A stretch of DNA of 43,621 bases, from positions 485,998 through 529,618 of the forward strand of contig SCFE01000081.1 of the NCBI GenBank assembly GCA_004352715.1, in the 5' to 3' direction. Source of the DNA: Hofstenia miamia. Lineage: Eukaryota > Xenacoelomorpha > Acoela. The position numbers and the translations under genes are program-made. Under the pieces are notes generated by a model that had not been told where the DNA came from, made no database searches, and saw only the letters and a program-made list of their open reading frames with translations. Of this stretch, positions 31,817 through 41,080 are shown in pieces. Numbering within the stretch: position 1 is the stretch's first letter; each line of letters opens with the position of its first letter.

Positions 31817-34159
31817 TCAGTTTCTTGAAAATTCCTCATATAGATACAGCTGAGATTCAGATGTTTGTTTTTTAACGCATGTAAAAGCTTTTTCAAAGTC
31901 ATCCATTGTGACCTCTTCAGCATCTATGCTGTTCTCTAAAGCTGATATTGCAGCCTGTTCACACAAAGAACAAACCTCTGCACCAGAAAAACCTTTAGAT
32001 TTTGTAATCAATGTATTCATACACACGGAAGATGCCACTGGCATTCTTGAAAATCGTATCTTGAATATTTCACTACGTGTGAAATCGTCAGGTAAGCCAA
32101 CGTAAAATAATTTATCTAATCGCCCTGGCCTTAAAATTGCTTTATCTATTCTATCTGGACGATTTGTAGCAGCCAAAATGAAGACATTATTAAGTCCTTC
32201 AATACCATCCATTTCCGTAAGCATTTGCGTTAACACGCGATCATTAACGCTAGCTGAAGTAGAAGATGAACTACGAGAACCGGCAAGGGCATCAATTTCA
32301 TCAAAAAAAATAATGGATGGTGCAACAGATCGCGCTTTAGCAAATATACTTCTTATTGCTCTTTCCGACTCACCAACGTATTTATCAAGAATTTCCGGTC
32401 CTTTTACGCTTAAAAAATTAACATTGGTTTCTGTTGCAAGAGCTTTTGCAACCATAGTTTTAGAGCAACCAGGCGGACCGTAGAGTAGCAATCCCTTACT
32501 AGCAACCAACCCCATTTTAGCTAATTTTTCGGGATATTTTAGTGGCCACTCAATTGCTTGCCGCAATTTAAATTTCAGATTTTCCTGACCACCAATATCA
32601 CTCCACTTAACTGAAGGTATCTCCAAAGTTAATTCTTTAATTGCACTTGGCTTGATGGATTTTAGTAATTTTTTAAAAACATCGAAATCGATATTGAATA
32701 GATCTGGGTATGAATTAAGAGAAAGCAAACTACATTGTTGACAAACAATTTTTAAATCATTTGCAGTATAACCATGAGCCTCTGCTGCAATATTCAAGAT
32801 GGATGACTCGTTAATGGAAATATTCATTTCTTGAACTAATATTCGAAGAATTTCAAATCGTTCAAATTTGTTTGGAGGAGGAATTTCTATTTCAAAAGAA
32901 AAATAAGAAGCATGCCTTAACGCCATATCAAAATCTTCAAGATGGTTCGTGATCGATACAATTATTGTAAGACCACTCACTACATCTTGCATGATATTCT
33001 TGATTGCAATAAGAAAACTATGATGTTTAGGAATTGATTTATTTCTTGAACTTAAAACTTGGAAGTCATCAATTACCAATAAAGAAGGTTTATGAATTTT
33101 TTGAGCTTGCAAAATGTCTTCATGTAAATTTGACAATATAGATTCATCCGATAACGTATCTAAAGAAATCCAATGCACCTGAGCAATCCTAGATGAAGAT
33201 ATAGTTTGAGCAAGCATCTTAATAAGAAATGTCTTACCAACACCTGATAATCCAAAAACAATAATGCCTCGAGGAACATGGTATTTTTTTTCTTTGATAG
33301 GGTTACTGAGTATTTCAAAGTGTTTAATTATTAAATTGTATAATTTATTTTTAATTTCTTGCATTCCACCAACTCTGTCAAGAAAATTTCTACTAGAAAT
33401 TTGGTTTTCGTTATCTTCTATATAAATTATGGTACTCGATTTTACAATGCCGGACTTGGGAATATAAGCAACTCTATCCCCATGCGATTTACAAGGAGTT
33501 GAAGTCTTCAAACAATCGCCAGTTATTGATAATGCATCAAAGTCAACTGAAATTTGCAAACTTTCATCTTTATTAGAAATTTCTAATAATTCAATAGAAT
33601 ATGATTGTGAGTAATGATTCAGAGAAAAAACTGCAGATTCGGATACATACATATTATGGAAAAATCTGTGAATATGAGCTAAAAAGCTAGGGGATTTATA
33701 AAAAGGAGATATACGTAAGTTTATTCGATCGATATCAGCCACTCTCGGAGGAAAAAAAATGCGTACATGATTTTCCAATACTATACTTAAATTTTTTATT
33801 AATGTTGATGACAAACCCACAGATGCACATGGCGCAGATTTGATAGGCCAAATGGTTAAAGGAAATGGTTCACAGCATTTATTTGAGAATAAAAGACACT
33901 TTTGACCAAATGATATATTAGCAGCTGTCATGGTTTCTAAAGTTATATACGCAATATAATCTTGATTTGGATGGCAATATCCAGGATTTGATTGCTTGGC
34001 CGCTTTTAACACAATAAATGAACTATGTAAAAGTATTGGCAATGTGTCATTGCAAATATTGTAATCTTTACAAATGTGTGTTTCGTGATCTTTATAAGGA
34101 TACTTCAAGAAGCAGTTATGACATTCAATCCAAAATATCTTGGATTTTTTAGAGGACAT
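31817..34159 (-). CDS. AFG2A: AFG2-family AAA ATPase (SPATA5/Drg1 type)
   Basis: A 780-residue intronless tandem-AAA protein. AFG2/Drg1 ATPases strip maturation factors such as RLP24 from pre-60S ribosomal particles. The N-domain has AANISFGQKCLLFSN and SVGLSSTLIKNLSIV, matching human SPATA5 SANICIGRPVLLTS and KVGLSEMAQKNVGV. D1 spans about 260-505, D2 about 515-770. D2 is intact: Walker A GPPGCSKT (561-568; the CS is the AFG2A signature), pore loop KGPEILDKYVGESE, Walker B IIFFDE (616-621), sensor N666 and arginine-finger region LRPGR (676-680). D1 is degenerate: Walker A GLSGVGKT (303-310) remains, but Walker B is VIDD (362-365) and the RPGR motif is replaced by RHASYF. The linker AHGYTANDLK and SIKPSAIKELTLEIPSVKWS fits SPATA5 closely. 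A Cys/His cluster (C13, C16, H25, H28, C30) opens the protein. The ATG directly follows TTTTTAG. Confidence 0.93.
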   Translation of the reverse strand: MSSKKSKIFWIECHNCFLKYPYKDHETHICKDYNICNDTLPILLHSSFIVLKAAKQSNPGYCHPNQDYIAYITLETMTAANISFGQKCLLFSNKCCEPFPLTIWPIKSAPCASVGLSSTLIKNLSIVLENHVRIFFPPRVADIDRINLRISPFYKSPSFLAHIHRFFHNMYVSESAVFSLNHYSQSYSIELLEISNKDESLQISVDFDALSITGDCLKTSTPCKSHGDRVAYIPKSGIVKSSTIIYIEDNENQISSRNFLDRVGGMQEIKNKLYNLIIKHFEILSNPIKEKKYHVPRGIIVFGLSGVGKTFLIKMLAQTISSSRIAQVHWISLDTLSDESILSNLHEDILQAQKIHKPSLLVIDDFQVLSSRNKSIPKHHSFLIAIKNIMQDVVSGLTIIVSITNHLEDFDMALRHASYFSFEIEIPPPNKFERFEILRILVQEMNISINESSILNIAAEAHGYTANDLKIVCQQCSLLSLNSYPDLFNIDFDVFKKLLKSIKPSAIKELTLEIPSVKWSDIGGQENLKFKLRQAIEWPLKYPEKLAKMGLVASKGLLLYGPPGCSKTMVAKALATETNVNFLSVKGPEILDKYVGESERAIRSIFAKARSVAPSIIFFDEIDALAGSRSSSSTSASVNDRVLTQMLTEMDGIEGLNNVFILAATNRPDRIDKAILRPGRLDKLFYVGLPDDFTRSEIFKIRFSRMPVASSVCMNTLITKSKGFSGAEVCSLCEQAAISALENSIDAEEVTMDDFEKAFTCVKKQTSESQLYLYEEFSRN

Positions 34160-34184
34160 CTAAAAATACATAAATTAAAGTAAA
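34160..34184 (-). promoter_or_regulatory. Candidate trans-splice acceptor in CTU1-AFG2A spacer
   Basis: The 44-nt spacer on the minus strand ends TTTAATTTATGTATTTTTAG, with the AG at 34161-34160 immediately before the AFG2A ATG. A T-rich tract plus AG abutting a start codon leaves no room for a promoter-derived leader. It fits spliced-leader addition to the downstream cistron of an operon. A cis acceptor from an intron beginning within CTU1 is the alternative. Confidence 0.6.
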
Positions 34185-34203
34185 TAACGAGGTAAAAACA
34201 CGA

Positions 34204-35190
34204 TTAAAAATTATTATATTGTAAAAGAGCTTGTTGTTTTTGCTTCTTCTTGCCTATAGCCAATTTTGGCAAACCTTTGTTTAAGCCTTCTAACAATAAG
34301 CAAGCTTTACAAATATCGTTACTAGAAACAAAGCCGCAACGAATACAATTACCGCGCTTTATAGAATTATTTGGCTGGTTAAAAGTCAAATTTTCGCCAG
34401 AATGAATGATATCAAGAATACACGCCGGCCTTATTCTTTCTAGATCTTTAAGAAATGTACGTACATGTCCTCTGTAAGAATTGGGGGCATACACACATTC
34501 AGTAGCAAAGTAGTCCAATTTCTTAAAATAAGCGTACATTACAATTTCTCTTTCATAAATATACTTAAACGGTTTACACCGTGGCAAAGCGTCTTCTTCA
34601 CCGGTAATAATATCTGTGCAACGTTTCAATCGCGTGACATCGCCACGTAAAATGTTCATTAATACAGTCTCTGCAATATCATCAGCGTTATGACCAGTGA
34701 CAACTTTATTAGCGCCAATAATAAGAGCGCCTCTGTCAAGAGCTTGGCGGCGAAAGACACCACAAAATGTACAATTGTTTTTTAGACCAGTGGCTTTCAC
34801 TATATCATCCATTGTCCACCCATAGAGATCTTTATATGATACAATCTTTAAAGGTATAGCGTACTGCACTTCATTTCGTTTAACAGTAGCTAAAGAATGA
34901 TCCCTATATCCAGTAATACCTTCGTCCACAGATAACAAATATAACTTTAGTCCATATGAGTATTTGTCATTTAAGAGTTTTAAAATATAAGCTAATACTG
35001 TAGAGTCTTTACCACCTGATGCACCTATAGCAACAACATCTCCACTTGAAAATAGTTTTCCTTTTACTATTGTGTAATGTATTTCTTCTTCAAAAGCAAG
35101 AAAGAAGCACTGTTTGCAAAGCGCCTTTTGATTACGAGGTCTTTTAATAATTGGAGGATTTTCATGACAAATATCGCAATCCAATGTCAT
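34204..35190 (-). CDS. CTU1: Cytoplasmic tRNA 2-thiolation protein 1
   Basis: A 328-residue intronless gene of the CTU1/NCS6 (ATPBD3) family. With CTU2 it adenylates and thiolates wobble U34 of Lys, Glu and Gln tRNAs in the cytosol, taking sulfur from URM1. Visible features: N-terminal zinc site C5-x2-C8 with C25-x2-C28; PP-loop ATPase motif SGGKDS (58-63); [18 protein letters not shown] (138-155) with the catalytic Cxx[21 protein letters not shown] (165-184); [17 protein letters not shown] (204-220); and a C-terminal zinc site C282, C285, C294, C297. Length is close to the family's usual 340-350. All key residues are present. A candidate acceptor (TTTTTTAG, AG at 35241-35240) lies 49 nt upstream of the ATG. 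AFG2A follows after 44 nt on the same strand, suggesting co-transcription. Confidence 0.95.
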   Translation of the reverse strand: MTLDCDICHENPPIIKRPRNQKALCKQCFFLAFEEEIHYTIVKGKLFSSGDVVAIGASGGKDSTVLAYILKLLNDKYSYGLKLYLLSVDEGITGYRDHSLATVKRNEVQYAIPLKIVSYKDLYGWTMDDIVKATGLKNNCTFCGVFRRQALDRGALIIGANKVVTGHNADDIAETVLMNILRGDVTRLKRCTDIITGEEDALPRCKPFKYIYEREIVMYAYFKKLDYFATECVYAPNSYRGHVRTFLKDLERIRPACILDIIHSGENLTFNQPNNSIKRGNCIRCGFVSSNDICKACLLLEGLNKGLPKLAIGKKKQKQQALLQYNNF

Positions 35191-36498
35191 TATTTATATT
35201 AAAGGCAACAAAACAAAGTTATTAATGATAATATAACAGCTAAAAAACATCCACCATTGTTATGCAAACAACTAAAAAGATCACATAATTATTAATGAGT
35301 ACAAACCAAACTCTATAAACTGAAATATAATAAATGCAAAATAAAAAAATATACACTACTATTTAAAGATAATTATTAACTGAATTTTTCATTTTTCACA
35401 CCACTTGAAAGCAAATTTATGCACTTTCACAATATATACATGTAAGTCTTACAACTACATCTGGGTAAAATTTGTCATTATCCTCTTTAAAGTACTGCAA
35501 AGAAAACGCTAGAGTCCGTAAACTCAAGAGAAAAATAAAAAGAGTTCATAAACAAATGAGAGGTTAATGGATTTGGAAAGTTTTAATTCATGCGCATAAA
35601 CTTCAACAATGAATTTAAGTGCATGCAATTTCTCTAAACCAAATTTTACTCATATTTCAATTTAAAATTTCAATATTTTTTCTTTGGATGAAGCTTTTAC
35701 GCTGCTATTTCAAAAACAAATGTAAAAAGATAGATTTTTCAAATAAACAAAAATCTATACAATGCATCTGTTTTTATGAGTATAATGAAGCAAATGTGTA
35801 CTAATTTGAAAAAACCCCACAAACTTGATATTCTTCACTTTTTCATGTGTTGTACTAGGCCGAACATAATTTAAATTATGATTTTTTTGGAATCCACAAA
35901 TTGATCACTAATTAGGGCATAAGACGATTATTTATCGCTAATTTTAGTTGAAAAAAATTTCCAAATATTTCTTAAAAATAGTAAAAGGCTACCATTTTAA
36001 CTATACTTTTAATGTGATGGGCGGGGGCGCATAAAACTTAGCTTTGCCAAAAACATTTTGTCAAAGGGCAGATTTTTATACTGAAATTTGTTTGGTTCAT
36101 ATTTAGCTCATTTTATTCCCCATGATGCATTATTGCTAAAATGTGGGTATTACAGGGGTAATAAAGTTACTGCGCATTACAATTTGTATCACAGGCAAAA
36201 AATAGGACAAAATTGCATTGATTCACTTTATTAGTGTAATCATATAAGAAATGGCCTATTTTTTGAGCTTGTGCTGAAATATCAGAAAAAAGATACAAGC
36301 AATATGCAATATCACTATATGTATTTAGTGTTCTATGTTAAGAGAAGCAAACTGTCAAATTTCAAAGCAATTGAATCAGTTAAAGGTCAACAAATACATT
36401 TGATGAAGAAGTTTAATGATGCCACTTTTCTCAAAAACAAGGGAGTGGAAATCGCAGTGCAGAAGAAAAGTGACAAAAATCATTAATATTTTAAATAT
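35191..36498. other. CTU1 upstream region, no gene
   Basis: The promoter for CTU1 (and for AFG2A, if they are one unit) should lie in the first few hundred bases, but no TATA or initiator stands out in this AT-rich DNA. A 71-codon plus-strand frame (36271-36486) runs up to the LTR at 36499 and is K-rich without family motifs. It could be retroelement-derived. Confidence 0.4.
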
Positions 36499-36778
36499 TG
36501 TAACATCAGTCGGTAGTTGTTGTATTTATCGTCCAGCTCACGCGCTTTTCGTGTTTACTAGTGACTAGTTGTTTTCATGTTTGTACATATTGTAAATACG
36601 CATTGTATATAAGACACAACAAAGCATCTGTAAATAGAGAAAGTTCGGTTACATTGTGTTCTCTTGTTATTTGGTTGGAATCACTTTTGCTCTAGTAAAT
36701 GTTCACCTAAGCGACCTTCTGCTTTGACATTAAGTCCTCGGGCATAGTTCTCTCTAGATTCAACCCAGTAATTCTACA
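36499..36778 (+). repeat. Solo LTR, copy 1
   Basis: Begins TGTAACATCAGTCGGTAG and ends CCAGTAATTCTACA, so the ends are TGT...ACA as in retroviral-type LTRs. A TATATAAGAC box lies at about 36606, followed by CATCTGTAAATAGAGAAA. It aligns over most of its length with 38196-38379 in the same direction. No 5-bp duplication and no primer-binding site follows, so it is probably a solo, aged LTR. Confidence 0.65.
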
Positions 36779-37210
36779 ATTTCTTTAAATTATAATTTAC
36801 GTAAAATGATACAAAAATGCACTTATTATGGAAACATAACGCCATGAATAATTTTTTCGTTGAAAGGAATTTTTACTGCCATTATTCCCCTGTATGTTTT
36901 GAAATAATAGCACACTAGTATATTTTCTATGAAAAATCGCACCAAAACAAACAAAGGCAGAATCTATCAAGTTTGATTTGACTTACATTGTACTTATTAC
37001 ATCTGGTGTACATATTTGCAATTTAACGAGGTGTTACATAAAGTAGCCCAAGAAATACAGTATAATGCTCTCGTTTTTAATCAATATATTATAAATTAAC
37101 GTTATTCAAATAAGTGAAAGTATATTACATTTACAATTTATATGTTTATTTAAATCTAAATATAAAGCCTATTTTCTTGATGTGTTTTTAATTACAAATA
37201 TTGCAATATA

Positions 37211-37214
<4 letters not shown>
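36779..37214. other. No gene recognised
   Basis: AT-rich DNA between the first LTR and the AT microsatellite/gap. If the two LTRs belong to one element this would be internal sequence, but no gag or pol motif is seen. Confidence 0.35.
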
Positions 37215-37250
<36 letters not shown>

Positions 37251-37710
37251 NNNNNNNNNNNNNNNNNNNNNNNNNNNNNNNNNNNNNNNNNNNNNNNNNN
37301 NNNNNNNNNNNNNNNNNNNNNNNNNNNNNNNNNNNNNNNNNNNNNNNNNNNNNNNNNNNNNNNNNNNNNNNNNNNNNNNNNNNNNNNNNNNNNNNNNNNN
37401 NNNNNNNNNNNNNNNNNNNNNNNNNNNNNNNNNNNNNNNNNNNNNNNNNNNNNNNNNNNNNNNNNNNNNNNNNNNNNNNNNNNNNNNNNNNNNNNNNNNN
37501 NNNNNNNNNNNNNNNNNNNNNNNNNNNNNNNNNNNNNNNNNNNNNNNNNNNNNNNNNNNNNNNNNNNNNNNNNNNNNNNNNNNNNNNNNNNNNNNNNNNN
37601 NNNNNNNNNNNNNNNNNNNNNNNNNNNNNNNNNNNNNNNNNNNNNNNNNNNNNNNNNNNNNNNNNNNNNNNNNNNNNNNNNNNNNNNNNNNNNNNNNNAT
37701 ATATATATAT
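37215..37710. other. Assembly gap inside an AT microsatellite
   Basis: An (AT)n tract at 37215-37246 runs into 448 Ns (37251-37698), after which ATATATATAT resumes. Open frames across the Ns are meaningless. The gap hides the left flank of the Tc1 end at 37711. Confidence 0.95.
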
Positions 37711-37888
37711 TACTGGCCAAAAGTTGGGAACACTTTCCAAATTTAGAAATTTTTGTATTTACACTAAAAAACGCAATGTAGAAACAATATAATAACACCG
37801 TGTAGAAAGTAAATAGTTAATTCAGAAAAACTAACTAATATTTTTTATGTTCGCCATTATTAGCCAAACACGCAGCAATTCGATTTGT
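37711..37888 (-). mobile_element. Second copy of the Tc1-like element, terminal 180 bp
   Basis: TACTGGCCAAAAGTTGGGAA and the following 170 bp match the 24929-25110 end of the other copy with scattered substitutions (for example AACACGCAGCAAT and CCAAATTTAGAAAT in both). Similarity stops near 37888, just after the segment downstream of the transposase E residue. It is a truncated copy abutting the gap. Confidence 0.75.
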
Positions 37889-38195
37889 GATCTGCTGGCC
37901 AATTCGTCTGGAAGGAAAGTCAATGCTGTAGTGCCAAAAGGTTTTGTTATTTGTTGTTCTCAGTCATCGCCGGCCACAATTGGTGTATGGGATGCGTCAT
38001 GCAGAACATGGGCGTGGTTTTGAAAGTTAAATCCGATGCCTCTCCGCAAAATGAACTCCATCGAAAGTGAGTTAGCCACGCCTATTCCTTAGTTTTGCAT
38101 GTTTGAGTGAAGAGCGGTCGAATTGATACATTTGGGCCAGATCCTCATCAATTGGGTACACAACGAAAAATCACAGAGTCTGGCCTGAGGCGGCG

Positions 38196-38379
38196 TGTAA
38201 CATCAGTCGATAATTGCTGTTATTTATCGGTCAGATCACGCGCTTTTCGTGTTGACTAATTGTTTTCATGTTTGTAAATATTGTAAATACGCATTGTATA
38301 TAAGACACCCAAGCATCTGTAAATAGAGAAATAGTTTCAGTGTTCTCTGTTTCACTAGAATCACCCCAGTGATTCTACA
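38196..38379 (+). repeat. LTR, copy 2 (internally shortened)
   Basis: TGTAACATCAGTCGATAATT at the start and CACCCCAGTGATTCTACA at the end, with the same TATATAAGAC box and CATCTGTAAATAGAGAAA block as copy 1, from which it differs by loss of about 95 bp before the 3' end. The 300 bp upstream (37895-38195) are less AT-rich and could be the 3' internal part of the retroelement, ending in a purine-rich GGCCTGAGGCGGCG just before the LTR; no coding motif was recognised there. Confidence 0.65.
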
Positions 38380-39053
38380 CTGTTTTTTACAAACAAAGAC
38401 AATGAAATCAGCTGAAACTTGAGCTGAACTTCAAAACACATGTTAAAAACTAAATTTATAGATTAAATTAATATTTGTTTAAATTAAAAGTGCAAATGAT
38501 AAGTGATATTATTTTTCATGAGCAAGCAAATGCTTACATAAAATGTTATCATAAAAGTGAGAACATTACCCTACAATGTAATTCACTACTCGTTTTTTAA
38601 AAAGTTATTGATTTATATGACACGAATTTAATTTTTATTCCTCCTTATAAACAATTTTTCAATATTTTCTTGTTCCTTTACTTCCGGAGCATTCACATAG
38701 ACCTAATTACCTTTAGTATGAAGGCAAGTTGCATAAAATGTCACTATTCCACGAAATTTCAAGTATTTTATGGGAAAATTGATATTCACGGATTAATGCT
38801 CGACATCCACGCGTATTCGTGCAGGACTTAATCGTGTAGGACCTAGTCATTTTGGAATTATTCCTGTAGGACTTATACTACGCCGCCATAAAAGCCCAAA
38901 AAGGTATTTTGTAATTGTTTAATAGTTCGAAATCTAGAAAATTCACTATATTCTATTTGTATAAAGAAGTTTCGTCCTTTGGCTATTCACTATAACCATT
39001 GTTCTTGATTTTCATTGGCTTACAAGCATTGGGTCTAAAACACAATCTTTCGG
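38380..39053. other. No gene; short GTAGGAC repeats
   Basis: AT-rich non-coding DNA. Near 38818-38880 the motif CGTG(C/T)AGGAC(T/C)TA appears three times (CGTGCAGGACTTA, CGTGTAGGACCTA, CCTGTAGGACTTA) at irregular spacing. No gene recognised. Confidence 0.4.
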
Positions 39054-39450
39054 TTGGTACTTTTTATCAACATACGAAATCTTGAAGCCGACATATGAAA
39101 CCTTGAGATCGACATAGCAAATCGTTATGACAATATGAACAAAAATTTAGCATGAATGAGGTATGAAGATAAATAACATTAGATGGGTCATTTAAAATTT
39201 TCTCATATGTACATTAAAATATTTATCTGAGTTTTTTATGAAATCTAGTATAATATTTTATCATTTAGTCTAGATTATAACTCAATAAACAACTGCAAAA
39301 ACTAAATTTTTATGTCTCTTTTGAAATAATTGATACGTATACCTCATTCATGCTAAATTTTTTGTTCATATTGTCATAACGATTTGCTATGTCGATATCA
39401 AAGTTCCCTATGTCGGTTTCAAGATTTTGTATGTTGATAAAAAGTATCAA
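39054..39450. mobile_element. Fold-back element directly upstream of the TMEM145-like gene
   Basis: Arms of about 115 bp in inverted orientation: the left arm begins TTGGTACTTTTTATCAACAT and the right arm, read inward, TTGATACTTTTTATCAACAT. Both continue through ATCTTGAA(G/A)CCGACATA and GACATAGCAAATCGTTATGA to GCATGAATGAGGTAT. Each arm also holds direct short repeats of GAAACCTTGA(G/A)(A/G)(T/C)CGACATA type. The centre (39175-39330) is plain AT-rich DNA. It ends about 60 bp before the start codon of the next gene. Confidence 0.75.
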
Positions 39451-39512
39451 GTCAATCTTTCAATGAAAAACTGATTTCGAAATTATTAAGTTTAAATTAT
39501 TACTATGGAAAC

Positions 39513-40967
39513 ATGCTGATTTCTGCGTTTGCCGTGGTTTTCTGTAGTTTTCTTCTGCAAATATGTAATTCTCTGATAATTAAAGGAGAGTTCTCTTCTC
39601 TTTCTACATTTGTATTTATAACAAAATTCTGTTTGCAAAGAAATGGCAGACTTATATTTAAACTTTCATATCCAAGATCACTTTGCAAATCAGATTCCAA
39701 TGTTTATATTGCTGGTTGTCCAAAACTAGTATTTTACAATGATGAACCTGAGCAATGGAATGCAGTTTACAAAAGTGATAAAACTTGTCCTGAAAAATTG
39801 AGTAGGCAGCGTTTAGAACCGGCACAAATTTACAATCTCGATCCAGAAATTAATAATAAAGAAACGCATTCGTTATATGCGTACAATAATACACATCGGC
39901 ATTGTAGTTGGAGTGAAGATCAAATTGTTTGTGAAGGAACAATATTTTTTGGTTCTGTAAGAGAAAGATTTTGGTATTTTACTCTTGTTAATTGCGAAAC
40001 TGTCTCTGGTTTGAAATTAACTGCATATTATTTCGAATTTTTGAATGGCAATGGATTTGATAAGCATATATCAGCTAATGAACTTTCAATTTTTGAAATG
40101 AACTTGGTGGGGCTGTCAATCTTCTTCATTTTTTCTGTGATTGCAATTTTTTATACTGTCAAGTTATCATCAATGGATCAATTGCATGTTACATTTAAGC
40201 TTCTGATGCTCGCCTTGCTTTTGAGGCTAGTTAGTTATGTGGTCATTTTAACTTTTTACCTAAATTATTTGAGTGGTTTTCAATACATTTACTTAAAATA
40301 TTTCGGGATTATTGTAGAATCAATTAGTGATTTTTTTCTAATAATTCTCATTCTTCTACTATCATCGGGATATTCTATTACTCGTGGACGTTTATCATTA
40401 AGATCGACAATAAAGTTTTCGCTTTTTTCTTTCGTTTATATTATATCCTTATTTTTCACATACATTCATTATCTATATTTTTTTGATCCTGGAACTGTCT
40501 TATACTTTTATGATTCTGTGCCTGGATACATTCACTTGGTGCTATACTTTATAGCTTGCTGCTTATTTTGCTATGCCATATTTTTTACAACGAAAAATTA
40601 CCCTGAAAAACTTTTGTTTTACAGTGTATTTTTTATAATATGTTTCACTTGGATATTGTTGAAGCCAATATTGGCACTTCTTGCGAATTTTTTAATGGAA
40701 GATTGGTATCGTGAAAAGGTCATGTTTGGAACCTCTATGGTGATTTCAATTATTACATATTCCTTTATGTTAATTCTAACGTTCCCTTCTAAATTTAATG
40801 AATGCTTCCCTTATCATGTTCCTGTAAATCAAATTTCTGATATCATGAAATGTGATAATGACAATTTCCCGCATCAAGAAGAAGCTCCAGAAAGATTTGG
40901 AGATGACAGGGATTTCTATGCATTTTGCGTTACAGAAAAAACCTTTAAAGATTTACAAGATTCATAA
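39513..40967 (+). CDS. TMEM145: TMEM145/GPR180-family seven-transmembrane protein
   Basis: A 484-residue intronless membrane protein of the GpcrRhopsn4 (rhodopsin-like GPCR transmembrane domain) family. A signal peptide (1-20, LISAFAVVFCSFLLQICNS) precedes a cysteine-bearing lumenal domain with VFITKFCLQRNGRLIFKLSY (34-53), NDEPEQWNAVYKSDKTC (76-92) and GSVRERFWYFTLVNC (147-161), matching TMEM145 [33 protein letters not shown] and SVRERWWYIALSKC. Seven hydrophobic segments lie at about 195-217, 226-250, 262-284, 300-322, 337-358, 368-391 and 404-424. Family marks YSITRGRLS (287-295), FFDPGTVLY (323-331) and FPYHV (432-436) are present. Length is near human TMEM145 (493). The molecular role of the family is poorly defined. 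No neighbour on the same strand. GPR180 is the alternative name, but the lumenal matches favour TMEM145. Confidence 0.85.
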   Translation: MLISAFAVVFCSFLLQICNSLIIKGEFSSLSTFVFITKFCLQRNGRLIFKLSYPRSLCKSDSNVYIAGCPKLVFYNDEPEQWNAVYKSDKTCPEKLSRQRLEPAQIYNLDPEINNKETHSLYAYNNTHRHCSWSEDQIVCEGTIFFGSVRERFWYFTLVNCETVSGLKLTAYYFEFLNGNGFDKHISANELSIFEMNLVGLSIFFIFSVIAIFYTVKLSSMDQLHVTFKLLMLALLLRLVSYVVILTFYLNYLSGFQYIYLKYFGIIVESISDFFLIILILLLSSGYSITRGRLSLRSTIKFSLFSFVYIISLFFTYIHYLYFFDPGTVLYFYDSVPGYIHLVLYFIACCLFCYAIFFTTKNYPEKLLFYSVFFIICFTWILLKPILALLANFLMEDWYREKVMFGTSMVISIITYSFMLILTFPSKFNECFPYHVPVNQISDIMKCDNDNFPHQEEAPERFGDDRDFYAFCVTEKTFKDLQDS

Positions 40968-41080
40968 TTTAATCGTTATTTGTACAGTTTTGACAAATTA
41001 TTTTTGACGATGTATATTTTTCAATACAAATAATTAACATTTCATTCGATCATTTTTTAGACACCATAAAGAACTTACTT
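40968..41080. other. TMEM145-like 3' flank
   Basis: AT-rich 3' flank with no exact AATAAA; AATACAAATAATTAA near 41023 may serve. The left copy of the 12-bp target duplication of the next element (41069-41080) lies at its end. Confidence 0.4.

Noticed and set aside
31908-32483. Plus-strand frames opposite AFG2A
   Set aside because: Antisense shadows of the AFG2A coding sequence with no independent motif.
37169-37798. Four long open frames across 37251-37698
   Set aside because: They consist almost entirely of unknown bases (Ns) plus AT repeat and are not coding evidence.
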